This document shows positions 44,741-55,203 of a stretch of 64,000 nucleotides of DNA, piece by piece (position 1 is the stretch's first letter; every line of letters starts with the position of its first letter). The notes below the pieces were generated by a model. It ran no database searches. It was given only the letters and a program-made list of their open reading frames with translations, and was not told the origin of the DNA. The stretch comes from Shewanella sp. OPT22 (GTDB taxonomy: Bacteria; Pseudomonadota; Gammaproteobacteria; Enterobacterales; Shewanellaceae). The stretch is from positions 10,591 to 74,590 of the forward strand of contig NZ_PGVH01000033.1 of assembly GCF_004168585.1 (NCBI RefSeq), read 5' to 3'. The position numbers and the translations under genes are program-made.

Positions 44741-45499
44741 TTAATTAACTAAATCATTTTTTGGATAATTAGCTTTCATAACCATCAATACATGATCTTT
44801 CAGTTTTTTCTGGCCCAGTTCTCCATAGGCTTCAGCCATTATCTCTAAGGCCTTTTCTGTAGAGGGAGTTCCAGAGAAGGACTCAAGAACATATTGAGCA
44901 CGACTAGCCGCAGCACTCCAAGCATTCATTTTTATGTAGTATTCTGCAACGTGAATTGAGTAACGAGCAAGGCGATCTTTAATTGATTGCATACGTTGCT
45001 TGGCATCTGAAGCATATTTGCTGTTAGGAAATTGCTTAATTAATTTAGAGAAATCTTGGAAAGCATCTTCAGAATGAGTGGGATCTCTGTCCGTTCTGTC
45101 AATGCTTAATAAGTCATGAAATAGATACTCATCAGCCTGCATATTAACGAGTCCACGCATAAAATAAACATAATCTACGTTTTTATGTGTTGGATTTAAG
45201 CGAATAAAACGGTCAATATTGGCTAACGCATTAGCCGTATCATCTTGCTTGTAATAAGCAAAAATCAAATCGAGTTGCACTTGAGTTTTATATGCACCGA
45301 ATGGATAACGAGAGTCTAATGCTTCAAGTAATCGAGTGGCTTTACCGTAGTTACCTAATTCCATTGATGTTCTTGCTTGAGAGTACAAGGATTCAGGCGA
45401 CGATTTAGGTACATCAAGTCGTTTGTCAGGGCTGCTACTACACGCACTAATGGCTAATGATAACAGGGCTAGGGCAATACCTTTTGAAACTCTATTCAT
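44741..45499 (-). CDS. bamD: Outer-membrane assembly lipoprotein BamD
   Basis: A 252-residue BamD, an essential part of the BAM complex that inserts beta-barrels in the outer membrane. The lipoprotein signal is MNRVSKGIALALLSLAISAC, with the lipidated Cys at residue 20. Five TPR-like helical pairs follow, with SPESLYSQARTSMELGNYGKA and LDSRYPFGAYKTQVQLDL as in E. coli. The ATG at 45499 is preferred over an earlier TTG because it gives a normal lipoprotein signal. It is divergent from rluD, as in E. coli. It serves the porin and TonB receptor encoded in this window. Confidence 0.95.
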   Translation of the reverse strand: MNRVSKGIALALLSLAISACSSSPDKRLDVPKSSPESLYSQARTSMELGNYGKATRLLEALDSRYPFGAYKTQVQLDLIFAYYKQDDTANALANIDRFIRLNPTHKNVDYVYFMRGLVNMQADEYLFHDLLSIDRTDRDPTHSEDAFQDFSKLIKQFPNSKYASDAKQRMQSIKDRLARYSIHVAEYYIKMNAWSAAASRAQYVLESFSGTPSTEKALEIMAEAYGELGQKKLKDHVLMVMKANYPKNDLVN

Positions 45500-45678
45500 A
45501 CTTGAATTCAATTCTTTTTAAGTTGTAGTTAAGAATTTTTCCATTTCACGATAAAATGGAGGTTATCCGATTGTAACAGAGATACCGGATTTACTTCAAA
45601 GTGTCCAGATAATCATTATCTTGCCATTGATGTCCAGGTATCCCAACTTATTGACCCGAAAAGCGGGTTAAGGTTCCT

Positions 45679-46650
45679 ATGGCTCAAGAGATTAATCTAA
45701 AAAGTGAGATCAACGCAACTCAATCTGGTTTGAGATTAGATCAAGCGTTAGCAGAATTGTTCCCTGATTACTCACGTACTCGCATAAAAGAATGGATTTT
45801 ATCTGGCGCAGTAACCATTGATGGCGAAGTGATTGATAAACCAAGAGTGAAAGTTCTTGAAACTCAGAAAGTCACTGTTGTCACAGAAATTCAGGAAGAA
45901 GTTACTGCAGAAGCTCAACAAATCGATTTAGATATCATCTATGAGGATGATGATATTTTGGTGATCAATAAACAAGCTGGTCTTGTAGTTCATCCTGGTG
46001 CAGGCAATGCTGATGGTACATTGATGAACGCTCTTTTACATCACTGCCCGAGCATTGAACATGTGCCAAGAGCTGGTATCGTGCACCGGTTAGATAAAGA
46101 CACAACAGGTTTAATGATTGTGGCAAAAACCGTTGAAGCACAAACGCACTTAGTTACTTCACTGCAGGCTCGTGAAATTACACGTGAGTATGAAGCAATA
46201 GCTATTGGTACCATGACAGCTGGTGGTAACGTTGATCAACCGATCGGTCGTCACCAAACTAAACGTACCCATATGGCTGTTGTTCCAAACGGAAAGCCTG
46301 CCGTTACTCATTATCGAGTTGCTGAAAAATTTCGTGCGCATACTCGTTTACGTTTGCGTTTGGAAACGGGTCGTACTCATCAAATTCGTGTCCATATGGC
46401 TTACATTGGTCATATTCTTGTTGGTGATCCAGTGTATGGGGGACGTCCGCGTTTACCAAAAGCCGCATCAGCAGAATTTATAGAAACCTTGAAAGCATTT
46501 AAACGCCAAGCTCTGCATGCGGTAAGACTTGAGTTGTATCACCCAATTACTGGTATGTTGATGTCATGGACGGCCCCCGTTCCTGAAGATATGCAGAAAC
46601 TAACCAAAGCGCTAAGAAAGGATACTGAGCAGAATCCAGCTGACTATTAA
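45679..46650 (+). CDS. rluD: 23S rRNA pseudouridine synthase RluD
   Basis: A 323-residue RluD, making pseudouridines 1911/1915/1917 in helix 69 of 23S rRNA. An S4 RNA-binding domain covers residues about 18–65 (LRLDQALAELFPDYSRTRIKEW), and the catalytic Asp is in HRLDKDTTGLMIVAK. RLRLETGRTHQIRVH and VGDPVYGG are family motifs. AAGG precedes the ATG. It is followed by pgeF after 15 bp, the usual operon. Confidence 0.96.
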   Translation: MAQEINLKSEINATQSGLRLDQALAELFPDYSRTRIKEWILSGAVTIDGEVIDKPRVKVLETQKVTVVTEIQEEVTAEAQQIDLDIIYEDDDILVINKQAGLVVHPGAGNADGTLMNALLHHCPSIEHVPRAGIVHRLDKDTTGLMIVAKTVEAQTHLVTSLQAREITREYEAIAIGTMTAGGNVDQPIGRHQTKRTHMAVVPNGKPAVTHYRVAEKFRAHTRLRLRLETGRTHQIRVHMAYIGHILVGDPVYGGRPRLPKAASAEFIETLKAFKRQALHAVRLELYHPITGMLMSWTAPVPEDMQKLTKALRKDTEQNPADY

Positions 46651-46665
46651 CACATAGAGAATATT

Positions 46666-47382
46666 ATGTTTAAACACGATTGGCCTGTACCGAAAAATGT
46701 CAAAATTGCTTTTACTGATCGCCACGGTGGAATAAGTAAAGCGCCTTATGACAGTCTTAACCTAGGCATGCACGTCGGTGATGTTGAGGCTGATGTATTG
46801 GCTAATCGTGCTTCTTTAAAACAACAGCTAACTCTATCTGCAGAGCCGTTTTGGTTAGAGCAGGTTCATGGAATCGACGTCGTTGATTTAGTTAACATTC
46901 AAGAAAATCGAGCAGACGGAGGTTATAGCAACCAGTTAGGTAAAGTCTGTGTTGTGATGACCGCTGATTGCCTTCCTGTATTGTTATGCAATAAAGCCGG
47001 AACAGAAGTTGCCGCTTTGCATGCTGGTTGGCGTGGCCTGTGTAATGGCGTTATCGAAGCTGGTGTTGCGAAGTTTCAAGCTAGTGCAGAACAGCTTATT
47101 GCTTACCTTGGCCCAGCCATCGGCTCACAAGCCTTTGAAGTTGGAGAAGAGGTTAGAGTTGCTTTTATTGAGCATAATCCAAAGGCGGCAAATTATTTTA
47201 AATCATCAGGTGAAAAATATTTAGCGGATATTTATGGTTTAGCCACTCAGAGACTCAATCAACTTGGTATTTCAGAGGTATATTCAACAAATGAATGTAC
47301 TGTTTCCAATTCAAATTATTTTTCTTATCGACGAGATAACCAAACAGGCCGTCAAGCGTCATTGATTTGGCTTGTTGAATGA
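46666..47382 (+). CDS. pgeF: Polyphenol oxidase / purine nucleoside phosphorylase-like PgeF (YfiH)
   Basis: A 238-residue laccase-domain protein (YfiH/PgeF), linked in E. coli to peptidoglycan editing (removing wrongly placed L-Ser) and to purine nucleoside cleavage. The metal ligands lie in WLEQVHGIDV, VVMTADCLPVLL and ALHAGWRGL, the His/Cys/His set. It is co-directional with rluD. In E. coli clpB comes next; here two unrelated genes separate them. Confidence 0.92.
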   Translation: MFKHDWPVPKNVKIAFTDRHGGISKAPYDSLNLGMHVGDVEADVLANRASLKQQLTLSAEPFWLEQVHGIDVVDLVNIQENRADGGYSNQLGKVCVVMTADCLPVLLCNKAGTEVAALHAGWRGLCNGVIEAGVAKFQASAEQLIAYLGPAIGSQAFEVGEEVRVAFIEHNPKAANYFKSSGEKYLADIYGLATQRLNQLGISEVYSTNECTVSNSNYFSYRRDNQTGRQASLIWLVE

Positions 47383-47507
47383 TTTTTCAATGATTAACTT
47401 TAGTTAAAGCCATTATTAACAATAATTAACTGAACAATGTTCTAAATCCGCATTAGGATACTTCAATCAATGCTTATTCAATAAGTTAGATAATTGAGGT
47501 GTATTCC

Positions 47508-48713
47508 ATGCTGAGTCAAGTCGGTCCTTTTTCTGCTTCTGCACATTTTGATTTAACTCTCACCGAAACTCGAAAAGAAAGTATTGCTTCTGAGACTGAT
47601 GATTCTCTTCTAGAAGGGGAGTTAGGTATAAGTATGGTGGCAGATCTGTTTAAGAAATTATCTAACACAGAAAAAGCTGATCTATATCCAATGCTAAATA
47701 TTGGTTTATATATAGATTCAGCTGATCATTATGCAGCAAGACTGTGGTTGATTGATGCGAGTTCTTCAGAAACTAAAACTATGCAAAACTTGTCTCGAGC
47801 CTTGTTAAAAGCAAACCTCGTTTCCCGAGCAATTGAACTGCAAAAAGAATATCCAGCAATTTCTGCGAAGGTTGAGTTGAAGAAGCCTACAACAGGGAAA
47901 AGATTAACATACGAAAGAAAGCCTCTAAGTAAAGATTATGATGTGTCAAAAAGTGTGCAAAGGAATTTTCATGATAGAAGGCACAGTTGGACTCAAGGTA
48001 TGCCTCAAGACGTCAAAAAGACTCCAGTAGTCATAGGGCTTTGTGTTCATTGGGTTGACACTATTACAGAGGAACCTAAAAGCATGGCTAATGATAATTC
48101 AATCAATCAAGGTTCAACTCGTAAAATCTCAGCACCCCAATTGAGCCAAATAGACCCTCTAAGGCAAGTCTCTAGTGACGCACAAAAAAACTCTACATTG
48201 GCCGACTCTCCCGAAGAAAGTGAGCCCTACTGGATGAGGTTGCAATCTATTCATTCAGGTCAAAATCGAATGCTTTGGGCATCAAAAGTTCGAGAGCCAG
48301 GAGAAAACTTTCAAAGAATTGGCTCGAAAAGGATGCAAACACGATGGCAGGAAATCCAAGAAAGTAAACAAAAATGGGATAAACGAATTGGCTTCGATGA
48401 CAAGGAGCAATTGGAAGAACTTCTTGTAGGAATCAGCTCTAAAAGTGTCTTTAAGTTAATGGAACAACTAGAACAAGCTTTAGACCGAAAGTTTGTTGAA
48501 GCAGGAAAACCGTTATCTATAGAAACTCTTAAAGAAATCATTAAAAACAAAAAACAACTAGGTATTGAGGCGCACTCCTTTTTTTGTTCTCTCATCACTT
48601 TGAAAGGAAATGATGTTACTCCACATCAACTTGTGAATGCATTGGTGGAAATTAACGAGCCTATCCATGCGAAGGGCTGTAGAGCTTTTTATGGACAGCG
48701 CCAAAGAAGTTAA
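47508..48713 (+). CDS. Death-fold-like protein 1 (candidate effector)
   Basis: A 401-residue protein without signal peptide or membrane segment. Residues about 38–112 (VADLFKKLSNTEKADLYPML … ARLWLIDASSSETKTMQNLS, then RALLKANLVSRAIELQKEYP) have the amphipathic spacing of helices 3–6 of a death domain, notably the Trp helix and the final AL–x–A–x–L helix. A second helical unit near the C-terminus (about 300–385, with AHSFFCSLITLKGNDVTPHQ) has similar spacing. A charged, Ser/Gln-rich linker joins them. Together with the next gene it interrupts the conserved pgeF–clpB order. ATG 47508 is chosen for GAGG eight bases before it. Assignment is by pattern only. Confidence 0.55.
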   Translation: MLSQVGPFSASAHFDLTLTETRKESIASETDDSLLEGELGISMVADLFKKLSNTEKADLYPMLNIGLYIDSADHYAARLWLIDASSSETKTMQNLSRALLKANLVSRAIELQKEYPAISAKVELKKPTTGKRLTYERKPLSKDYDVSKSVQRNFHDRRHSWTQGMPQDVKKTPVVIGLCVHWVDTITEEPKSMANDNSINQGSTRKISAPQLSQIDPLRQVSSDAQKNSTLADSPEESEPYWMRLQSIHSGQNRMLWASKVREPGENFQRIGSKRMQTRWQEIQESKQKWDKRIGFDDKEQLEELLVGISSKSVFKLMEQLEQALDRKFVEAGKPLSIETLKEIIKNKKQLGIEAHSFFCSLITLKGNDVTPHQLVNALVEINEPIHAKGCRAFYGQRQRS

Positions 48714-48807
48714 CGCATTTATTTTTTGCACAGAAAACATTGATAAAGTTTAAGTTTTTTAGAATAAGCTCAAACCAAATATTTTCAAAAAAGTTAGGAC
48801 TGATTTT

Positions 48808-50289
48808 ATGGCTGCTAATTTACCAAATGTTCAAAGCAATGCTGGTTATTTATACGATGTTTCTCACCTTCAAAGGTACCAATTGCCAAATCACGTTGAA
48901 AAAAAAATTTCAGACTCACCTTTAACACTAAATGATTGGCCAGATGTTGCTATGGTTTTCAGCCAACTAACTAAGGGTGACATTGCGGCGCTAATTAACT
49001 TACACAACAACCAATTACTAACGATAAATTCTCTTGGTACAGTTAATAATGAGGAGTTGGCATATCACTATATAGACGCCCTCATGAAATCAAAATCGAC
49101 TCCGAGCATAAGAACTCTTGCAAAGGACTTAGCTGAACTAGGAGAACGAGGACAAACTGAAAGAATAATTCGTTTATTTCCAGCTGACAGGCAAAATTTA
49201 CCAATAGAGTGCATTGAGAATGGTGTAATTAAATCAAATGATTCCCCAAAGGTTAAAAATTTGATTGATGGTGTTTCGGTCCTATCAGGGGAGAGGTTTA
49301 GGATTTTTGCTGGTTATTTGGGAATTCCACTCGCTCGACTGAGGGGAGTGCAAACCGCTCAAGAACTCATTGAACTAGTTACTTCCTATTCTGAGGAAGG
49401 GGGAGAACAGAGTATTTCTTGGCAGCAACTGCTTGAAGCTGCTTCTAAAGTCGGATTAACTGATAAAGAAGAGTATCCGGCTAAGATGCAAGCAACGGCA
49501 AGTAAAGAATTACAAGAAAAAATGCTTGGAAAGTGTAGAGAAAACAGAAGCGTTGCTTCTGAGCAAATACAGGTTTTAGAAGAAAATGAACCTATGAATA
49601 ATCAACATTCGATTAAAAGCATGCCACATGCTTTGGGTACGGTTTCCGCACAGCAATCATTGGTGTGTGGAGGTGAAGAGCGAGAATTAAGCCCTAGAGC
49701 ATCTCAACGAAGAGGTGAACAGAGTTTGTCTGATGTTCGTTCATGTATTCCTCAATTTGAAGGAGTGGAAAGAGAGCAAGCGACTAGAAAATTGTCTTGG
49801 CCTTCAACAAATGAACTGATGGAGTTAAAGTATTCCCCTAAGCCGCAAAGAGTTTTAGGTTCAGGGCCTTCTGCAGATATTACGTCTTTGCCAGCAGGAC
49901 CAAGTGCGCTTGATGCCAGAGCTTTCACTACGCAAAAAATCATCTTTAAGGCGAACCTAACACCTGAAAATATAGAGGAATTAAAAAAATTATTAAATGA
50001 CGTTAATGATGAAGCTCTTAAACGTTTAACACTGTCACTTTCAATTGCTCATCAAAAGAAAACAAGCAATTACTATAAAATGCCTTCTTCATCATTTTTT
50101 GTTTCTTTTAATCGAGATCTTGTTGACTCTAGGTCTCAACAGCCAAAAAGCTTCGACAGAAGTGAACTATTCTCGATTTTAACAGCGAAGTCGAACCCGT
50201 GTTCTTTAGCTGATATTTGTACTGGCTTAGCAAAACAAAACGATAAAGAGTTATCAGGGAATATAAAGAAAAGCTATCAATCAAAGTAA
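48808..50289 (+). CDS. Death-fold-like protein 2 (candidate effector)
   Basis: A 493-residue protein, no signal peptide. Two consecutive death-fold-like units are visible at the N-terminus: about 42–130 (VFSQLTKGDIAALINLH … LAYHYIDALMKSKSTPSIRT, then LAKDLAELGERGQTERIIRL) and about 150–228 (LSGERFRIFAGYLGIPLARL … SWQQLLEAASKVGL). A low-complexity, polar linker (230–370) leads to a helical C-terminus (ENIEELKKLLNDVNDEALKR) that loosely resembles the C-terminal unit of the previous protein. The two genes are probably paralogues in one transcript, 94 bp apart. AGGA lies eight bases before the ATG. Host-directed signalling interference or an adaptor role in defence are both possible. Confidence 0.55.
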   Translation: MAANLPNVQSNAGYLYDVSHLQRYQLPNHVEKKISDSPLTLNDWPDVAMVFSQLTKGDIAALINLHNNQLLTINSLGTVNNEELAYHYIDALMKSKSTPSIRTLAKDLAELGERGQTERIIRLFPADRQNLPIECIENGVIKSNDSPKVKNLIDGVSVLSGERFRIFAGYLGIPLARLRGVQTAQELIELVTSYSEEGGEQSISWQQLLEAASKVGLTDKEEYPAKMQATASKELQEKMLGKCRENRSVASEQIQVLEENEPMNNQHSIKSMPHALGTVSAQQSLVCGGEERELSPRASQRRGEQSLSDVRSCIPQFEGVEREQATRKLSWPSTNELMELKYSPKPQRVLGSGPSADITSLPAGPSALDARAFTTQKIIFKANLTPENIEELKKLLNDVNDEALKRLTLSLSIAHQKKTSNYYKMPSSSFFVSFNRDLVDSRSQQPKSFDRSELFSILTAKSNPCSLADICTGLAKQNDKELSGNIKKSYQSK

Positions 50290-50443
50290 AATGTCAGGTG
50301 CTTATTAGGTAATCAAGAGTTTTTTATTTATTAGCGTCTTCTTTTCCAGGTATCGACTGGAATTGGAATCTCGCTTCGTATTGCATGAAAGATATTAAGC
50401 GAGTAACTCAGTAATGATAAAGGAAACAATTTCCATCAGGTAA

Positions 50444-50471
50444 TTGAAATCTTGAAACCCACCCCCATCTA
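50444..50471 (+). promoter_or_regulatory. Sigma-32 heat-shock promoter of clpB
   Basis: TTGAAA (50444–50449), a 13-bp spacer and CCCCATCTA (50463–50471) fit the RpoH consensus CTTGAAA–N13-14–CCCCATnTA. It is 80 bp upstream of clpB. Confidence 0.85.
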
Positions 50472-50550
50472 TTAAGCATATAAGGCTCAAAGTTTGAGCT
50501 AGACTTCATTGTGATGTGTAAACCTACTTTTCTGGGTTTTAGGAGGCGAT

Positions 50551-53124
50551 ATGCGACTCGATAGGATGACCACTAAATTCCAACAAGCTCTTTCTGACTC
50601 ACAGTCATTAGCACTGGGTAAAGATCATCAATATATCGAACCCGTTCATTTGATGATGTCGCTATTAAATCAAGACGGTACAACCATTGCTCCACTGCTT
50701 ACGGAAGCAGGCATCAACGTTAAAAATTTACGTTCAGGGTTATCGAAAGAATTAGAACGTTTTCCCGTGGTAGAAGGAACAGGTGGTGATGTTCAGCTAT
50801 CTCAGGCTTCGGGGCGAGTGCTTAATTTGTGCGATAAGATGGCGCAAAAGCGACAAGATAAGTTTATTTCGAGCGAACTGTTTGTATTGGCTGCGTTAGA
50901 AGCCAATGATACTTTAACGAAACTATTAAAAGATAACGGTGCAACGAAAGATAAATTAGAAAAAACCATTGAGCAGTTTAGAGGTGGTAAAAACGTGGAC
51001 GATGCGAATGCAGAAGATCAACGTCAAGCGCTAAAAAAATATACGGTAGATCTTACGGAGCGTGCAGAGCAAGGTAAGCTCGACCCTGTCATTGGTCGAG
51101 ACGAAGAAATTCGACGAACTGTACAAGTATTGCAGCGGAGAACCAAAAATAATCCTGTGCTCATCGGTGAACCTGGTGTTGGTAAAACTGCAATTGTTGA
51201 AGGGCTAGCGCAACGTATCGTCAATGGCGAGGTGCCAGAGGGCATTAAAAATAAACGTGTATTATCACTGGATATGGGGTCACTCATTGCTGGTGCAAAA
51301 TATCGAGGTGAATTTGAAGAACGATTGAAAGCCGTATTGAGTGAGTTGTCTCAGCAGGAAGGGCAAATCATCTTATTCATCGATGAATTGCATACCATGG
51401 TTGGTGCTGGTAAGACCGATGGTGCGATGGATGCGGGCAATATGCTTAAGCCAGCACTTGCTCGTGGTGAACTGCATTGTGTTGGTGCAACGACGTTAGA
51501 TGAATATCGTCAATACATCGAAAAAGATGCCGCTTTAGAACGTCGTTTCCAAAAAGTATTAGTAGAAGAACCAAATGTAGAGTCTACAGTAGCGATTCTG
51601 CGTGGCCTAAAAGAACGTTACGAACTGCATCATCATGTAGAGATTACTGATCCCGCTATTGTGGCTGCGGCAACCATGTCGCATCGCTACATTTCAGACA
51701 GAAAACTGCCTGATAAAGCGATTGATTTGATTGATGAGGCTGCGTCATCTATCCGTATGCAAATGGATTCGAAACCAGAGCCTTTAGATCGACTGGAGCG
51801 ACGAGCAATTCAACTTAAGCTTGAAGAGCAAGCACTTATTAAAGAAAAAGATGACGCCAGTGCGAAACGTCTTGAAGACTTAAGAGCTACTTTAAATGAA
51901 GTTGAGCGTGAAGTCGCTGAGCTGAATGAAGTATGGCATTCAGAAAAGGCTGCATTGGCAGGTACACAGCATATTAAGGCTGATTTAGAACAAGCAAGAC
52001 ATGATTTAGAAGTCGCACGACGAGCCAGTGATTTGACCCGAATGTCTGAACTGCAATACGGTAAAATTCCTGAGTTAGAAAAGCAACTCGATCTAGCGTC
52101 ACAAGCTGAAATGCAAGACATGACTCTGCTTAGAAACAAAGTGACAGATGTTGAAATTGCAGAGGTACTTTCAAAAGCAACAGGTATTCCTGTGGCCAAA
52201 ATGCTTGAAGGCGAAAAAGAAAAACTGCTGCAAATGGAAGATGCTCTGCATGAGCGAGTGATCGGCCAAAACGAAGCTGTAGAAGCTGTAGCTAACTCAA
52301 TTCGTCGTAGCCGAGCGGGTTTGTCTGACCCTAATCGCCCAATCGGCTCATTCTTATTTTTAGGCCCTACAGGTGTAGGTAAGACTGAGCTGTGTAAATC
52401 GTTAGCCACGTTTTTGTTTGATACTGAATCTGCATTGGTTCGTATCGATATGTCTGAATTTATGGAGAAGCATTCTGTAGCACGTCTGGTTGGTGCTCCT
52501 CCTGGGTACGTAGGTTATGAAGAAGGTGGTTACTTAACGGAGGCCGTAAGACGTAAACCTTATTCTGTTATCTTATTGGATGAAGTAGAAAAAGCGCACC
52601 CTGATGTGTTTAATATTTTACTTCAAGTATTAGATGATGGGCGTTTAACGGATGGTCAGGGCCGTACGGTAGACTTTAGAAACACCGTTGTGATAATGAC
52701 CTCAAACTTAGGCTCAGACATCATTCAAGAGCATGCCGCATCATTAAATTATGATGAGATGAAAGAAGCTGTCATGGGTGTTGTGAGTCAGAATTTCCGA
52801 CCGGAATTTTTGAATCGAATTGATGAAACAGTGGTGTTCCATTCGTTAGGTCAAGAGCACATTAAGCACATTGCGAGTATTCAAATTGAGAATTTACGCA
52901 AACGTTTAGCTGATCGAGATTACGAACTTGAATTGAGCGAGGAAGCGTTAGATTTAATTTCAGAAGTAGGGTTTGATCCTGTATATGGTGCACGGCCATT
53001 AAAGCGGACAATTCAAACAGAGATTGAAAACCCACTTGCGCAGCAAATATTACAAGGTAAGTTGCTTCCGGGTAAGGCAATTAACGTTGTTCGGAATGAA
53101 GTAGGGCTGAGCTTTTCTCAATAA
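50551..53124 (+). CDS. clpB: ATP-dependent disaggregase ClpB
   Basis: A complete 857-residue ClpB, which works with DnaK to pull proteins out of aggregates. In order: the N-terminal Clp repeat domain, the first AAA+ module ([17 protein letters not shown], Walker [16 protein letters not shown]), the middle coiled coil at about 400–520 that contacts DnaK, and the second AAA+ module ([30 protein letters not shown]). The C-terminus has [12 protein letters not shown]. The length equals E. coli ClpB. AGGAGG precedes the ATG. It is controlled by the RpoH promoter and followed by a long inverted repeat. Confidence 0.98.
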   Translation: MRLDRMTTKFQQALSDSQSLALGKDHQYIEPVHLMMSLLNQDGTTIAPLLTEAGINVKNLRSGLSKELERFPVVEGTGGDVQLSQASGRVLNLCDKMAQKRQDKFISSELFVLAALEANDTLTKLLKDNGATKDKLEKTIEQFRGGKNVDDANAEDQRQALKKYTVDLTERAEQGKLDPVIGRDEEIRRTVQVLQRRTKNNPVLIGEPGVGKTAIVEGLAQRIVNGEVPEGIKNKRVLSLDMGSLIAGAKYRGEFEERLKAVLSELSQQEGQIILFIDELHTMVGAGKTDGAMDAGNMLKPALARGELHCVGATTLDEYRQYIEKDAALERRFQKVLVEEPNVESTVAILRGLKERYELHHHVEITDPAIVAAATMSHRYISDRKLPDKAIDLIDEAASSIRMQMDSKPEPLDRLERRAIQLKLEEQALIKEKDDASAKRLEDLRATLNEVEREVAELNEVWHSEKAALAGTQHIKADLEQARHDLEVARRASDLTRMSELQYGKIPELEKQLDLASQAEMQDMTLLRNKVTDVEIAEVLSKATGIPVAKMLEGEKEKLLQMEDALHERVIGQNEAVEAVANSIRRSRAGLSDPNRPIGSFLFLGPTGVGKTELCKSLATFLFDTESALVRIDMSEFMEKHSVARLVGAPPGYVGYEEGGYLTEAVRRKPYSVILLDEVEKAHPDVFNILLQVLDDGRLTDGQGRTVDFRNTVVIMTSNLGSDIIQEHAASLNYDEMKEAVMGVVSQNFRPEFLNRIDETVVFHSLGQEHIKHIASIQIENLRKRLADRDYELELSEEALDLISEVGFDPVYGARPLKRTIQTEIENPLAQQILQGKLLPGKAINVVRNEVGLSFSQ

Positions 53125-53131
53125 CCTTAGG

Positions 53132-53180
53132 TGCAGGCTAATATTTTGATGAAAGACTTCATTGTAAAAGTTAGCCTGCA
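53132..53180. terminator. Long inverted repeat after clpB
   Basis: TGCAGGCTAA and TTAGCCTGCA form a perfect 10-bp stem; the 29-nt loop contains a smaller ATGAA/TTCAT stem. It begins 8 bp after the clpB stop and is followed by an A/T-rich stretch. A terminator or mobile-element scar is possible. Confidence 0.6.
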
Positions 53181-53251
53181 ATTATTCTCTTTATTTAAGT
53201 TGCTTAAAAGTAATGATTATTATGATTTTCCGGTCATTTGTCCGATTCATT

Positions 53252-55009
53252 TTAAATTACAACAAAATCGGCTGAAATTGATTCAGCTTCTGAAATATTT
53301 GATAGTAAGCTTTCTAAATGGATATCGATTGTCGGAATATTTTTTGCTGTTAATAAGTCATGACTAGACTGATCATCATCGTTCTTAGATGATAACAATG
53401 AAAGGAGTTTATTTTTTTCGAAAGCACTTAGTAAAATTAAAAGAGTGGCATTAGTTACGTTGTTACTTAATAAAGCCAGTTCGATAGTTTTAACTCCTAA
53501 GTCATCTGCGAGATTAGTATCAAGTAGAAGCTCAATACATTTACTTTCCCCTGATTTTATGACGACTTCGAATAGTTTTGAGTTTAGTTCTGGATTTTCT
53601 TTAAATGCCTTACTCCTAACATAGGTTGAAAGTATAAGAAGTAAATTTTCGACTTTACCCTTATTTTGAACCTTCTTCTCCATCTCTTCAATTAACGTTT
53701 TTACGCATTCTTGAGGGAAATTATCGGTTAATGAACAGATAATAGAGATTTCTTTATACATATTTAATTCAATAAAAGTAGAAAAAAGAACAGAGAAAAA
53801 CTCAGTATCATCTTTAAGACAATCACTTAATAAATGATGAGATTGTTTTTCGTTGATGATAAATTTCAAAACGTTTATAGGAATGGTGGATTTATTATCA
53901 ATTAATTCAATGATTGTCATAACGGCATTAATATCTTTTTTAGACATGGCCAGTTCTAGACCTTTAGCAATTTGAGCAGATTGAAATGTATTAGATTTCA
54001 TCATCGATTGTAGAAGCCAATAGCGCTTTTCCAAAATGGCATAGTCAAAGGGTGTTCGAGGTGTTTCGTTATATTCAGCTTTGAAGTTATTTAGTTTTGG
54101 AGTAAGTTGGGTACTGACGTCAGCCCCTTTTTTTATAAGACATAAAGCGGATGCATCATGTCCACAAAATATAGCTCTAGTTAAAACTGACAAACCTTCA
54201 CTGTTCTTCGCATTTATATCTGCTCCTTTTTCAATAAGCTTACCCACGACTTCGTGATACCCGGAATTAGCGGCATTCATTAATAACGGCCAGCCACCGC
54301 TGTCTGTGTGATCGGCACCATTTTCTAACAAAAGTAGAGCAGTACGGCCGGAGCCTGAGGTTAAGTTACAAGCATGCTTCAATGGAGTGAAATTTTCATC
54401 TCTAGTGTTAATATCAGCACCCAGTTGGATGAGTCGTGCTACTGTTTGAGGGCTATCATGAAACTCACAGCAGGCCAGCAAACAAATATTCAATGATTTT
54501 TGGTCAAGAGAAGAAGAGTGAACGGCCAGAAAAGATAAAGCTGTAATGATGGAGTTTTTTTAAAAAAGCAGTTTTAATGCTGGAAGTTTATTTGTATCTG
54601 AGACATTGAGTGGAACCCCATCAACGATACACTGATTAATTTTGGTTAAGTCTCCTTCTTCGCAAGCTTGGCAGAACTCGGTTGCTCTTGCATTAAAACA
54701 CTCTGAAAACTTCCTGATCGCAGCACCGTACATTATCTTTTGAGTTTGAAGATGACCACTTTCTCTATGCCATAAACTCAAACTTTCATCGGATTTTGAA
54801 CGTTTAAAATGTAGTGAAAATTTTACATTGGTATCACGCATAGCTCTATTTGAGAAATTTACTATTACTGTTACATCACCTTCAGAAGAATGAACATTAG
54901 ATAAGTCTTTAGAGGTAAACTGAAACGAAGTAAAACCGGGGTTTATATACGCATTTACAATAAGCGAAAGTGGTTCAGTTACTTTGGGTTTAATGAGTGT
55001 AAGCGATTG
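53252..55009 (-). pseudogene. Ankyrin-repeat protein gene, interrupted by an in-frame stop and lacking a start
   Basis: One continuous minus-strand frame of about 585 codons runs from 55009 to 53252, broken only by TAA at 54560–54562. The first part, with FCQACEEGDLTKINQCIVDGV, begins ankyrin repeats. After the TAA, the frame continues with at least three clear repeats (VARLIQLGADINTRDENFTP, LLENGADHTDSGGWPLLMNA, KLIEKGADINAKNSEGLS) and a long helical tail. Upstream of the ATG at 54841 the frame stays open for 56 more protein-like codons to 55009 with no ATG, GTG or TTG, so the true start seems lost too. The stop lies in a run of T and A. Most likely a decaying gene; two separate ORFs of 93 and 413 residues are the alternative. 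Confidence 0.62.
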
Positions 55010-55203
55010 TTAAATAAGATTAATTGTATGCTTTGGTGCTTGGTAATGATAATTAAATAATATTAATAATAAAGAATATGAAATGTTTATCAAAACTTAC
55101 AGTTTATAAAATCTTATTTTACAATCTTAAAATTGTACTTGAAGATTTATGATGTAATTAATATGGTGGTAAAAATTGCTTACTTAAACAAACAAAGGAA
55201 GTT

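Noticed and set aside
48740-48925. A 61-codon open frame just before the second death-fold-like gene
   Set aside because: It overlaps the better-supported start at 48808, has a Phe/Lys-rich translation and no good ribosome binding site.
50450-50471. CTTGAAA at 50451 as the -35 of the clpB heat-shock promoter
   Set aside because: It lies only five to six bases from CCCCATCTA; the TTGAAA at 50444 gives the required 13-bp spacer.
51810-52409. A 199-codon minus-strand open frame inside clpB
   Set aside because: It is antisense to conserved ClpB coding sequence, Ser/Arg-rich in the manner of shadow frames, and lacks a ribosome binding site.
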